A stretch of 64,000 nt of DNA, taken from assembly GCF_003112515.1 (NCBI RefSeq), contig NZ_BEVZ01000002.1, positions 1,364,001 through 1,428,000 on the forward strand. Reading direction: 5' to 3'. Both the position numbers and the translations under genes were made by a program. The stretch is from Streptomyces fragilis (GTDB taxonomy: Bacteria > Actinomycetota > Actinomycetes > Streptomycetales > Streptomycetaceae). Of the stretch, positions 35,130-44,800 are shown in pieces. Numbering within the stretch: position 1 is the stretch's first letter; each line of letters begins with the position of its first letter. The notes beneath the pieces are model-generated. The model saw only the letters and a program-made list of their open reading frames with translations. It had not been told where the DNA came from and did not search any database.

Positions 35130-36434
35130 ATGCCAGGCGCCCCAGGACACCCCCAGGTGTCGAGACTGCCCTCGCTCACCGGGATGCGGTTCGTCGCCGC
35201 GCTGCTCGTCTTCGCCTTCCACACCACCTGGCAGACCGTCTACGTCGCCGGGACGGGCGGCGACGTCCTGGGCGACGTCTTCGCCAACGCCGGCTTCTAC
35301 GGCGTGAGCTTCTTCTTCGTGCTCAGCGGGTTCGTGCTGACCTGGTCGGCCCGGCCCGAGGACACCCCGGCCGCCTTCTGGCGGCGCCGGCTGGTGAAGA
35401 TCTACCCCAACCACCTGGTGACGTTCCTGCTGGCGGCCGCGCTCATGCTGATCGCCGCCGACGCGTTCACCACCAAGGGCACCCTCGCCAACCTCTTCCT
35501 GGTGCAGGCGTGGATCCCCGAGATCCAGGTGCCCAACACGATGAACGCCGTCAGCTGGTCGCTCTCCTGCGAACTGTTCTTCTACCTGAGCTTCCCGCTG
35601 CTCCTGCGCCTGCTGAACCGGGTGCCCGTGCGACGGCTGTGGGTGTTCGCCGGCGCCCTCGGCGCCCTCACGGTGCTGGTGCCGGCGATCGCGCGGCACG
35701 GCATCGGCGGCGTCCCGCTGCCGTTCATCGACGACGGCACCCTGTCCTTCGAGCAGATCTGGTTCGTCTACTTCTTCCCGCCCGTGCGCGCGCTCGAGTT
35801 CGTCCTCGGCATGGTCGCCGCCCGCCTGGTGCAGGCCGGTTCCTGGCCGCGGCTGGGCCTGCTGCCGGCCGCCGCGATCGCCGTCGGCGGCTACGCCGTC
35901 AACTCCCTGGTGCCCTACCTGTACGGCGTCGCCGGCACCGCGGCCCTGTGGCTCGCCCCGCTCGTCGCCGCGGCGGCGACGTCCGACCACCGCGGCGACG
36001 CGTCGCCGCTGCGCGGCCGGACCCTGGTCCGCCTCGGGGAACTGTCCTTCGCCTTCTATATGGTGCACGGACTGGTCACCTCCTCCGTCCACCGGTGGCT
36101 CGTCGCCGGCAAGGACCTGCCGCCCCTGGCCGGCGCCGCGGCGCTGCTCGGCGCGCTGCTGGTCAGCCTCGCCCTCGCCCTGGCCCTGTACAGCGGGGTG
36201 GAGGAGCCGCTCATGCGCCGGTTCGGGGCGCCGCCGCGCCGCCCGGCCCCGGCGACCCCCGCGGCCCCGGCGACCCCCGCGACTCCGGTGGCCTCCGCGG
36301 TCCCGGCGGCCTCCGCGACTCCGGCGGCCCCGACCACCTCCGCGCCCCGGTCCACGCCGGCGACCACCGGGAGCCCGGAGGCCGCCCCGGGAGTCCCGGC
36401 CCCCCGCCCCACCGCCCTGGAGGCCCGCGAATGA
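35130..36434 (+). CDS. OafA/YrhL-type membrane acyltransferase (434 aa)
   Basis: Acyltransferase-3 family integral membrane enzyme. The family's N-terminal signature is here (LPSLTGMRFVAALLVFAFHTTW with the catalytic-type His), followed by GVSFFFVLSGFVLTW, an RRLVKIYPNHL loop and about ten hydrophobic helices to residue 365. The last 65 residues are an Ala/Pro/Thr low-complexity tail. GGAGGT lies 8 nt before the ATG. Members acylate sugars, macrolides or lipids. It overlaps the P450 gene by ATGA and lies in the SARP regulon, so it may acylate a late intermediate, or act in self-protection or transport; the substrate is unknown. Confidence 0.88.
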   Translation: MPGAPGHPQVSRLPSLTGMRFVAALLVFAFHTTWQTVYVAGTGGDVLGDVFANAGFYGVSFFFVLSGFVLTWSARPEDTPAAFWRRRLVKIYPNHLVTFLLAAALMLIAADAFTTKGTLANLFLVQAWIPEIQVPNTMNAVSWSLSCELFFYLSFPLLLRLLNRVPVRRLWVFAGALGALTVLVPAIARHGIGGVPLPFIDDGTLSFEQIWFVYFFPPVRALEFVLGMVAARLVQAGSWPRLGLLPAAAIAVGGYAVNSLVPYLYGVAGTAALWLAPLVAAAATSDHRGDASPLRGRTLVRLGELSFAFYMVHGLVTSSVHRWLVAGKDLPPLAGAAALLGALLVSLALALALYSGVEEPLMRRFGAPPRRPAPATPAAPATPATPVASAVPAASATPAAPTTSAPRSTPATTGSPEAAPGVPAPRPTALEARE

Positions 36435-37651
36435 CCGACCTCACCACCGCCCCCGCCGACGACCGCGAGGTCCCCGCCTACCCGCAGGCCCGCGGCTGCC
36501 CCTTCCAGCCGCCGCAGGGCTACGACCGGTACGTCTCGGACGGCCCCGTCACCCCCGTCCGGCTGTACGACGGACGCCGGGTGTGGGCCGTCAGCGGCCA
36601 CGCCGAGGCCCGCCAGGTGCTGCTGGACGCGGCGACCTTCTCCTCCGACCGCGTCCACCCGCACTACCCCGCGACCGCACCGCGCTTCGAATCGGCGCGC
36701 AAGGTCCGCAACTTCATCGGCATGGACCCGCCGGAGCACACCGTGCAGCGGCGCATGCTGCTGTCCCAGTTCACCGTGAAGAAGGTCCAGGCGCTGCGCC
36801 CCGGCATCCAGCGCCTCGTCGACGGCCTGATCGACACCATCGAGGCGAAGGGGCCGGTCGTCGACCTGGTGCCGGAGTTCGCGCTGCCGGTGCCGTCCAT
36901 CGTCATCTGCGAACTCCTCGGCGTCCCCTACACCGACCACGCCTTCTTCGAGCAGCAGTCGCGGCGCGTGGTGACCGGCACCACCTCGCTCGAGGACAGC
37001 GCGGACGCCTTCGCCCAGCTGAGCGCCTACCTCGACGGACTGATCGGCCGCAAGCAGCGGGAGCCCGGCGACGGCCTGCTCGACATGCTCATCGCGGAAC
37101 AGGTCTCCACGGGGGCGCTGACCCGCCGCGACCTGGTCGACATCGCCCTGCTGCTGCTCGTCGCCGGCCACGAGACCACGGCCAGCGCGATCGCGCTCGG
37201 CGTGCTCACCCTGCTGGAACACCCCGACCAACTGGCTGCGTTCCGCTCGGACGCCACGCTCCTGCCGTCGGCGGTGGAGGAACTCCTGCGCTACATGGCG
37301 ATCGCCGACGGCGTGGCCCGGTTCGCCACCACCGACACCGAACTGGGCGGCCACCGGGTGCGCGCCGGCGACGGCGTGGTCGTGGTCATCTCCACGGCCA
37401 ACCGGGACGAGGCGGCCTTCCCCGGCGCCGCGTCCTTCGACGTGACGCGCGGGGCCCGGCACCACGTGTCGTTCGGGCACGGGGTGCACCAGTGCATCGG
37501 CCAGAACCTCGCGCGGGCGGAGATGGAGATCGCCCTGTCCACGCTCTTCCGCCGGCTGCCCGGGCTGCGGCTCGCCGTCCCGGCGGAGCGGCTGGCGGCG
37601 AAGGAACCGGGCGGCGTCCAGGGCGTCTGGGAACTGCCCGTCACATGGTGA
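36431..37651 (+). CDS. abyV: cytochrome P450 (406 aa)
   Basis: Soluble bacterial P450. It has the I-helix AGHETT (245-250), the K-helix ExxR in VEELLRY, and the heme loop FGHGVHQCIG with the ligand Cys355. In abyssomicin biosynthesis the equivalent enzyme epoxidises the cyclohexene formed by the Diels-Alderase, which then allows ether-ring closure. It is translationally coupled to the acyltransferase (ATGA) and followed by its own ferredoxin gene. Only one P450 is seen in this window; others could lie outside. Confidence 0.93.
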   Translation: MTDLTTAPADDREVPAYPQARGCPFQPPQGYDRYVSDGPVTPVRLYDGRRVWAVSGHAEARQVLLDAATFSSDRVHPHYPATAPRFESARKVRNFIGMDPPEHTVQRRMLLSQFTVKKVQALRPGIQRLVDGLIDTIEAKGPVVDLVPEFALPVPSIVICELLGVPYTDHAFFEQQSRRVVTGTTSLEDSADAFAQLSAYLDGLIGRKQREPGDGLLDMLIAEQVSTGALTRRDLVDIALLLLVAGHETTASAIALGVLTLLEHPDQLAAFRSDATLLPSAVEELLRYMAIADGVARFATTDTELGGHRVRAGDGVVVVISTANRDEAAFPGAASFDVTRGARHHVSFGHGVHQCIGQNLARAEMEIALSTLFRRLPGLRLAVPAERLAAKEPGGVQGVWELPVTW

Positions 37652-37676
37652 GAACTGCTGAGAGGATCTGACGACC

Positions 37677-37871
37677 ATGCGCATCACGGCCGACACCCAC
37701 CGGTGTCTGGGCGCGGGACAGTGCGTCCTGTCCGCCCCCGACCGCTTCGACCAGTCGGACGAGGGGACGGTACTCGTGCTCGACGCCCGGGTGGCGGACG
37801 CCGCCGAGGAACGGCGCTTCCGGGACGTCGTGGCGCTCTGTCCCTCCCAGGCGATCACCCTGGAGGACTGA
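37677..37871 (+). CDS. abyW: [3Fe-4S] ferredoxin (64 aa)
   Basis: Small actinomycete ferredoxin with cysteines at 10, 16 and 55 in CLGAGQC and LCPSQAI, the CX5C...CP pattern binding one [3Fe-4S] cluster. It starts 25 bp after the P450 stop and should pass electrons to it. The next gene starts 1 bp after its stop. Confidence 0.94.
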   Translation: MRITADTHRCLGAGQCVLSAPDRFDQSDEGTVLVLDARVADAAEERRFRDVVALCPSQAITLED

Positions 37872-37872
37872 G

Positions 37873-38796
37873 ATGCCCGTGACCGGAAGTCTCGCCGAGG
37901 CCGTCGCGGAACACCGGGGAGCGCTGCTGCCTGTCGGCGCCCTGCCCGCCGTGCCGGGCGTCTCGGTCCGTGAGGTCACCGTGCCCGGACCGCCCGGCGC
38001 GCCCGGGGTGCTGCTGCGGGTGTACCGGCCCGAGGGGACCGGCGCCGCGCTGCCGAGCGTGCTGTGGGTGCACGGCGGCGGCTTCTGCCTGGGCAACGTC
38101 GACTCCGTCCACCTGGGGGCGGCGCAGGCCGCGCTGGCGGCGCGGGCGGTGGTGGTCGCCGTCTCCTACCGGCTCGCCCCCGAGGACCCCTTCCCGGCCG
38201 GGCTCGACGACTGCTGGGCGGCCCTGGAGTGGGTCGCCGGGCACCCGGGCGAACTGGGCGCCGACCCCGCGCGGCTCGCCGTCGCGGGGGCCAGCTCCGG
38301 CGGCTGTCTGGCCGCCGGCCTCACGCTGCTCGCCCGCGAGCGCGGCGGGCCGGCGCTGTGCTTCCAGCACCTGAGCACACCGGTCCTCGACGACCGGCTG
38401 GCCACCGGCTCCATGACGGCGTTCACCGACACCCCGATCTGGAACCGCCGGCTCGCCGAGGAGAGCTGGTCGCTGTACCTGGGCGCGTGGAGCGGACCGG
38501 TCCCCGAGCACGCCGCCCCGGCCCGCGCCGCGGACCTGACCGGCCTGCCGCCGGCGTACCTCTCCACGGCGGGCCTGGACCCGCTGCGCGACGAGGGCCT
38601 GGAGTACGCACTGCGTCTCGCCCGCGCGGGCGTCCCGGTCGAGGTGCACAACTTCCCCGGCGCCCACCACGCCTTCGGCGGGCCCGCGACGCCGCAGGAA
38701 CAGCGGCGGATCGCGGTGGAGCACCTGGACGCCCTGCGGCGCGGCCTCGACCCCGTGCCTCGGCCCGACGCCGGACCGCCGGCGGCGGCGGTTTAG
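37873..38796 (+). CDS. alpha/beta-hydrolase, hormone-sensitive-lipase family (307 aa)
   Basis: HSL-type esterase fold with the HGGGF oxyanion motif, the nucleophile elbow GASSGG, an Asp in GLDPLRDEG and the His in PGAHHAFG, all in normal order, so it should be an active esterase or a related enzyme. It is the last gene of the acyltransferase-P450-ferredoxin operon. A pairing of acyltransferase and esterase in one operon suggests addition and removal of an acyl group, or the esterase may act on a lactone or tetronate; both are inference. The stop codon TAG lies inside the first repeat of the PKS SARP-type site. Confidence 0.88.
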   Translation: MPVTGSLAEAVAEHRGALLPVGALPAVPGVSVREVTVPGPPGAPGVLLRVYRPEGTGAALPSVLWVHGGGFCLGNVDSVHLGAAQAALAARAVVVAVSYRLAPEDPFPAGLDDCWAALEWVAGHPGELGADPARLAVAGASSGGCLAAGLTLLARERGGPALCFQHLSTPVLDDRLATGSMTAFTDTPIWNRRLAEESWSLYLGAWSGPVPEHAAPARAADLTGLPPAYLSTAGLDPLRDEGLEYALRLARAGVPVEVHNFPGAHHAFGGPATPQEQRRIAVEHLDALRRGLDPVPRPDAGPPAAAV

Positions 38797-38834
38797 AGGC
38801 GCGCAAGACCGCCGTTAGGCGGCGTCGCGAGGCT
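38792..38834 (+). promoter_or_regulatory. SARP-type operator/promoter upstream of the PKS genes
   Basis: TTTAGAG at 38792 and GTTAGGC at 38814 are 22 bp apart (two helical turns), with a degenerate GCAAGAC at 38803 between them, so three elements in 11-bp phase. GAGGCT at 38829-38834 lies 8 bp after the last. The PKS ATG is 44 bp on. Confidence 0.6.
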
Positions 38835-38878
38835 CGGTGGTGCCAGGTAGTCCTCACCGAGGGAGTACGTGACACACC

Positions 38879-41800
38879 ATGCGCAACGACCGCCCCGCGC
38901 CGATCGCCGTCGTCGGACTCGCCTGCCGCCTCCCCAAGGCCCCGGACCCCGACTCCTTCTGGGACCTCCTCAGCAGGGGCGAGGACGCCGTCGGGGAGGC
39001 CCCCGCCGGCCGCTGGTCCCCGGCGGCCCCCGCGCGGGGCGCCTTCCTCGACGAGGTGGACCGCTTCGACGCCGCCTTCTTCGGCATCTCGCCGCGCGAG
39101 GCGGCGGCGATGGACCCGCAGCAGCGCCTGATGCTCGAGCTGGGCTGGGAGGCGCTGGAGGAGGCGGGCATCGTCCCCGGGGCGCTCGCCGGCAGCCGGA
39201 CGGCCGTCCTCGCCGCCGCGATCTGGGACGACTACGCCGCCCTCCACCACCGGCGTGGCGAGGGCGCGGCGGACCGGCACTCGGTCACCGGCCTGCACCG
39301 GGGCATCCTCGCCAACCGGCTCTCCTACGTCCTCGGGCTGACCGGACCGAGCCTGACCGTCGACTCGGCCCAGTCGTCCTCCCTGGTCGCGGTGCACCTG
39401 GCATGCGAAAGCCTCCGCTCGGGGGAGTCCGACCTGGCGGTGGTCGGCGGCGTCAACCTCGTGCTGTCCCCGCACAGCAGCGCGGACAGCACGCGCTTCG
39501 GCGCGCTGTCGCCCGACGGCCGGTGCTTCACCTTCGACGAGCGGGCCAACGGCTACGTCCGGGGCGAGGGCGGCGTCGCCGTCGTCCTCAAGCCGCTGGA
39601 CCGCGCACGGGCGGACGGCGACCGCGTGCACTGCGTGATCCTCGGCAGCGCGGTCAACAACGACGGCGCCTCCCGCGGCCTCACGGTGCCCGACCGGGCG
39701 GCCCAGGAGGCCGTGATCCGCGAGGCGCACCGCAGGGCGGGCACGGACGCGGCGTCCGTCGGATACGTCGAACTCCACGGCACGGGCACACCGGTGGGCG
39801 ACCCGGTCGAGGCCGCCGCCCTGGGAGCAGCGCTCGGGGCCGGCCGGCCCGCCGGCTCCCCGCTGCGGGTCGGCTCCGCCAAGACGAACGTGGGCCACCT
39901 GGAGGGCGCCGCCGGTCTCGTGGGCCTGCTGAAGACGGCCCTGGCCGTCTCCCGGCGCCGCCTGCCGGCGAGCCTCAACTTCCGCGCCCCCAACCCGCGC
40001 ATCCCGCTCGCCGAGCTGGGTCTCACCGTGCAGACCGCACTCGGCGACTGGCCTGACGCCGGGCTGCCGCTGGTCGCGGGCGTCAGCTCCTTCGGCATGG
40101 GCGGCACCAACTGCCACGTGGTGGTGGGCGACACGGCCGCCGCCGGCATCGTGCCGGACGAGCGGGACGCGCAGGACGAGCGCGACGAACGCCTCGCGCC
40201 GGCCACCGCGGGTCCGCTGCCCTGGCCGGTGTCGGGACGCGACGAGGCGGCGCTGCGGGCCCAGGCCGGACGGCTCGCGGACCACGCCGGGGGCTCCGGC
40301 GCCACGGCACGCCCGGAGGACACGGCCTTCGCGCTCGCGGCCACCCGGACGCGGTTCGCCGAGCGCGCCGTCGTCCTGGGGGAGGGGCGTGAGGAACTCC
40401 TGCGCGGCGTCCAGGCGCTGGCGGCGGGCGCGGACCACCCGTCGGTGGTCCGCGGGCGGGCCGAGGGACCGGCCCGCACCGCTGTGCTGTTCACCGGGCA
40501 GGGGAGTCAGTACGCCGGGATGGGGAGTGAGCTGTACGGGGCGGATCCGGTGTTCGCGGGGGCGTTCGACGAGGTGTGCGCGGCGTTGGACGTGCACCTC
40601 GAACTGCCCTTGCGCGACGTCGTGTTCGGCGAGGGTGCGGAGCTGGACGAGACGCGGTGGACGCAGCCGGCGTTGTTCGCGCTCGAGACCGCGCTGTTCC
40701 GGCTCGCGGAGCACTGGGGACTGCAACCGGACTCCCTCGCCGGTCACTCGATCGGTGAGGTGACGGCCGCGCACGTGGCCGGAGTGCTGTCGCTGGAGGA
40801 CGCCGCCTCGTTGGTCGCGGCGCGGGGCCGGTTGATGCAGCAGGCCCCGGCGGGGGGCGCGATGACGGCGGTGGAGGCGACCGAGGACGAGGTGCTGCCG
40901 CTGCTGACCCCGCAGGTCTCGCTGGCGGCGGTGAACGGACCGCGGTCGGTGGTCGTCTCCGGCGACGAAGCCGAAGTCTCCCGTGTGACCGATCACTTCG
41001 CAGGTCTGGGTCGGCGCACGCGGCGTCTGACCGTGAGCCACGCCTTCCACTCGGCGCACATGGAGCCGGTGCTCGAGGAGTTCCGCGACGTGGCCGCGGG
41101 GCTCACCTTCCACGCCCCGCGCATCCCGCTCGTCTCTACCCTCACCGGGGAGCTCGCAACGGCGGAGGAGCTGGCCTCGCCGGACTACTGGACCCGCCAG
41201 ATCCGCGGAACGGTCCGTTTCCACCAGGCCGTACGGGCGGTGGGGCGCGACGGCCGTACCGTGTTCCTCGAACTCGGCCCGGACGCCGTCCTCACCGGCC
41301 TGGGCCGCGAGTCCCTGCGGGACTCGGAGCACGTCCTGCTTCCCGGGCTGCGCCGTGGCAGGTCCGAGCGGTTGACCCTGCTCACCGCGCTGGCCGGGGC
41401 GTACGTCCACGGAGCCCCCATCGGCTGGGAGACGGCTCTCGCCGCGCGCGGCGGTCGCGCCGTGCCGCTGCCCACGTACGCGTTCCAGCGGGAGCGCCAC
41501 TGGATCACCGGGGAACCCCAGCCGCTGCGCGTGGCGGCCGCCGCCGCGGAGGACCCGGACGCGGACGCCGTGCCGACAACGGCGTCCCAGGCCGGCGACG
41601 AGGCGGGAACGGCGTCCGCGCCCGAAGGCCCGCGGCCGGTGTCGACCCGTCCGGAACTGCTGGAACTCGTGCGCACGCACGCCTCGATCGTCCTCGGGCA
41701 CGTCACGGCGGACGCCGTGGACCCCGGACGCAGTTTCAAGGAGCTGGGCTTCGACTCGCTGTCCGGCGTCGACCTGCGGGACCGGCTGGCCGCCGCCACC

Positions 41801-44800
41801 GGGCTCTCTCTGCCCACCGGGCTCGTCTACAACCACCCCACGCCCGACGCGGTGGTGGAGCTGCTGCACGACCTGCTCGGTCACCCGGTGGACGGGGCGC
41901 CGGAACCGGTGTCCCGCGTGGCCTCCGACGAGCCGATCGCGATCATCGGCATGGCGTGCCGGTACCCGGGCGGCGTCGCCTCTCCGGAGGACCTGTGGGA
42001 GCTCGTCAGTTCCGGCGCCGACGCCATCGGCCCGTTCCCCGACGACCGGGGCTGGGACCTGTCCGCGCTGTACGATCCCGACCCGGCGACGCCCGGGACG
42101 ACCTACGTGCGGCACGGCGGATTCCTGGACGGAGCCGGTGACTTCGATCCGGCGCTGTTCGGCATCAGCCCGCGCGAGGCCGAGGCGATGGACCCGCAGC
42201 AGCGGCTGCTGCTGGAGACGGCGTGGGAGACCTTCGAGCGGGCAGGCATCGCTCCCGAACGGCTGCGCGGCACCGACTCCGGGGTGTTCGTCGGCGCCAC
42301 CGCCCAGGACTACGGTCCGCGCCTCCACGAAGCCGCCGACGGGCACGACGGTCACCTGCTGACCGGCAGCACCATGAGCGTCGCCTCGGGCCGCCTCGCG
42401 TACACCTTCGGGCTGCAGGGTCCCGCCGTCACGGTGGACACCGCGTGCTCGTCGTCGCTGGTCGCCCTGCACCTCGCGGTCCAGGCCCTGCGGCAGGGGG
42501 AGTGCCGGCTGGCTCTGGCCGGCGGCGTCACCGTGATGCCGACCCCCGGCATGTTCCTCGAGTTCAGCCGTCAGCAGGGGCTGGCCCCGGACGGCCGCTG
42601 CAAGCCGTTCGCGCAGGCCGCCGACGGCACCGCCTGGAGCGAAGGTGTCGGGCTGCTGCTGGTGGAGCGGTTGTCCGACGCCCGCCGCAACGGCCACCGC
42701 GTCCTCGCGGTCGTGCGCGGCTCGGCGGTGAACCAGGACGGTGCCAGCAACGGACTGACCGCCCCCAGCGGCCCCGCGCAGGAGCGCGTCGTCCGGCAGG
42801 CATTGGCGGCGGCTGGATGCGGGCCCGCGGAGATCGACGTGATGGAGGCGCACGGGACCGGTACCCGGCTCGGGGACCCGATCGAGGCGCAGGCGTTGAT
42901 CTCGGTGTACGGGCGGGGTCGTGAGGCGGGGCGGCCTTTGTTGCTGGGGTCGTTGAAGTCGAACATCGGGCATGCGCAGGCGGCTGCCGGTGTTGGTGGG
43001 GTCATCAAGATGGTCGAGGCGATGCGTCACGGGGTGGTGCCGGGGACGTTGCACGTGGACGCGCCGTCGCCTCATGTGGACTGGTCTGCGGGTGCCGTGG
43101 AGTTGGTGACGGATGCGGTGCGGTGGCCGGAGCGGGAGCGTCCGCGTCGGGCGGCCGTCTCCTCGTTCGGCATCAGCGGCACCAACGCCCACGTCATCCT
43201 CGAACAGGCGCCGGAACCCTCACGCCCCGCCGCGGAGAACCCGGAACCGGAGGGCCCGCGCCCCGGGGCCGTGCCGCTGGCCCTGTCGGCGCACACGCCG
43301 GAGGCGCTGAGGGGACAGGCCGCCCGGCTCAAGACGTACATCGAGGCCCGCCCCGGCGTCGACCTGGGCGCGGCGGCCGTCGGGCTGACGACGGCACGCG
43401 CCCACCTGGAGCACCGGGCCGTCGTCGTGGCGGACGACCGGGACCGCGCCCTCACGGCCCTCGCGGCCCTGGCCTCCGGCGCGGACACCGCCGACCTGGT
43501 GGGCGGCCGAGCCGCGGGACCGGTGCGGTCGGCGTTCGTGTTCACCGGGCAGGGGAGTCAGTACGCGGGCATGGGCCGTGAACTGTATGCGGCGGAGCCG
43601 GTGTTCGCGGAGGCGTTCGACGAGGTGTGCGCGGCGTTGGACGTGCACCTCGAACGGCCGCTGCGTGAGGTCATGTTCGGCGAGGGTGCCGAGTTGGACG
43701 AGACGCGGTGGACGCAGCCGGCGTTGTTCGCGCTGGAGACCGCGCTGTTCCGGTTGGTCGCGCGTTACGGGGTGGAGCCGCAGTGGGTGGCGGGACATTC
43801 GATCGGTGAGGTGACGGCCGCGCACGTGGCCGGAGTGCTGTCGCTGGAGGACGCCGCCTCGTTGGTCGCGGCGCGGGGCCGGTTGATGCAGCAGGCCCCG
43901 GCGGGGGGCGCGATGACGGCGGTGGAGGCGACCGAGGAGGAGGTGCTGCCGCTGCTGGCGGCGGGGGTTTCGCTGGCGGCGGTGAACGGGCCGCGGTCGG
44001 TGGTCGTCTCCGGCGACGAAGCCGAAGTCTCCCGCGTGGCCGCTCACTTCGCAGGTCTGGGTCGGCGCACGCGGCGTCTGACCGTGAGTCACGCGTTCCA
44101 CTCGGCGCACATGGAGCCGGTGCTGGAGGAGTTCCGCGAGGTGGCCGCCGGGCTCACCTTCCAGCCCCCGCGCATTCCGCTCGTCTCCACCCTCACGGGA
44201 GAGCTCGCGACGGCGGAGGAGCTGGCCTCGCCGGACTACTGGACCCGTCAGATCCGCGGCACCGTCCGCTACCACCACGCCGTACGGACCCTGGAGGACC
44301 AGGGCGCCAGCCTGGTGGTGGAGGTAGGGCCCGACGCCGTGTTGAGCGCCCTGACCCCCGATACCGTGCCCCTCCTGCGCAAGGGACGCGACGAGCCGCG
44401 GACCCTGCGTACGGCGCTGGCCACCGCGTACGCGAGAGGCGTGGCCGTCGACTGGCCGGCCCTGCTGCCGGAGCGTGCGCCGGCCGAGGACCTGCCGACC
44501 TACGCCTTCCAGCACCGGCGCTACTGGATGCTGCCGCCGGCCCCCGCCCCGCGCACCGAGGAACTGGGACTCGAGTCGTCCGGGCACCCCCTGCTGGGCA
44601 CCACCGTGCAGCGCGCCGACGACGGCAGTCTGCTGCTGACCGGTCTGCTGAGCGTGGACGGGCAGCCCTGGCTCGCGGACCACCGGGTGCTCGACCGCGT
44701 CCTGCTGCCCGCCACTGCCTTCGTCGATCTCGCGCTGGCCGCCGGCGAGCGCGCCGAGACCCCCCGCGTCGAGGAACTCACCCTCCAGGCCCCGCTGGTG

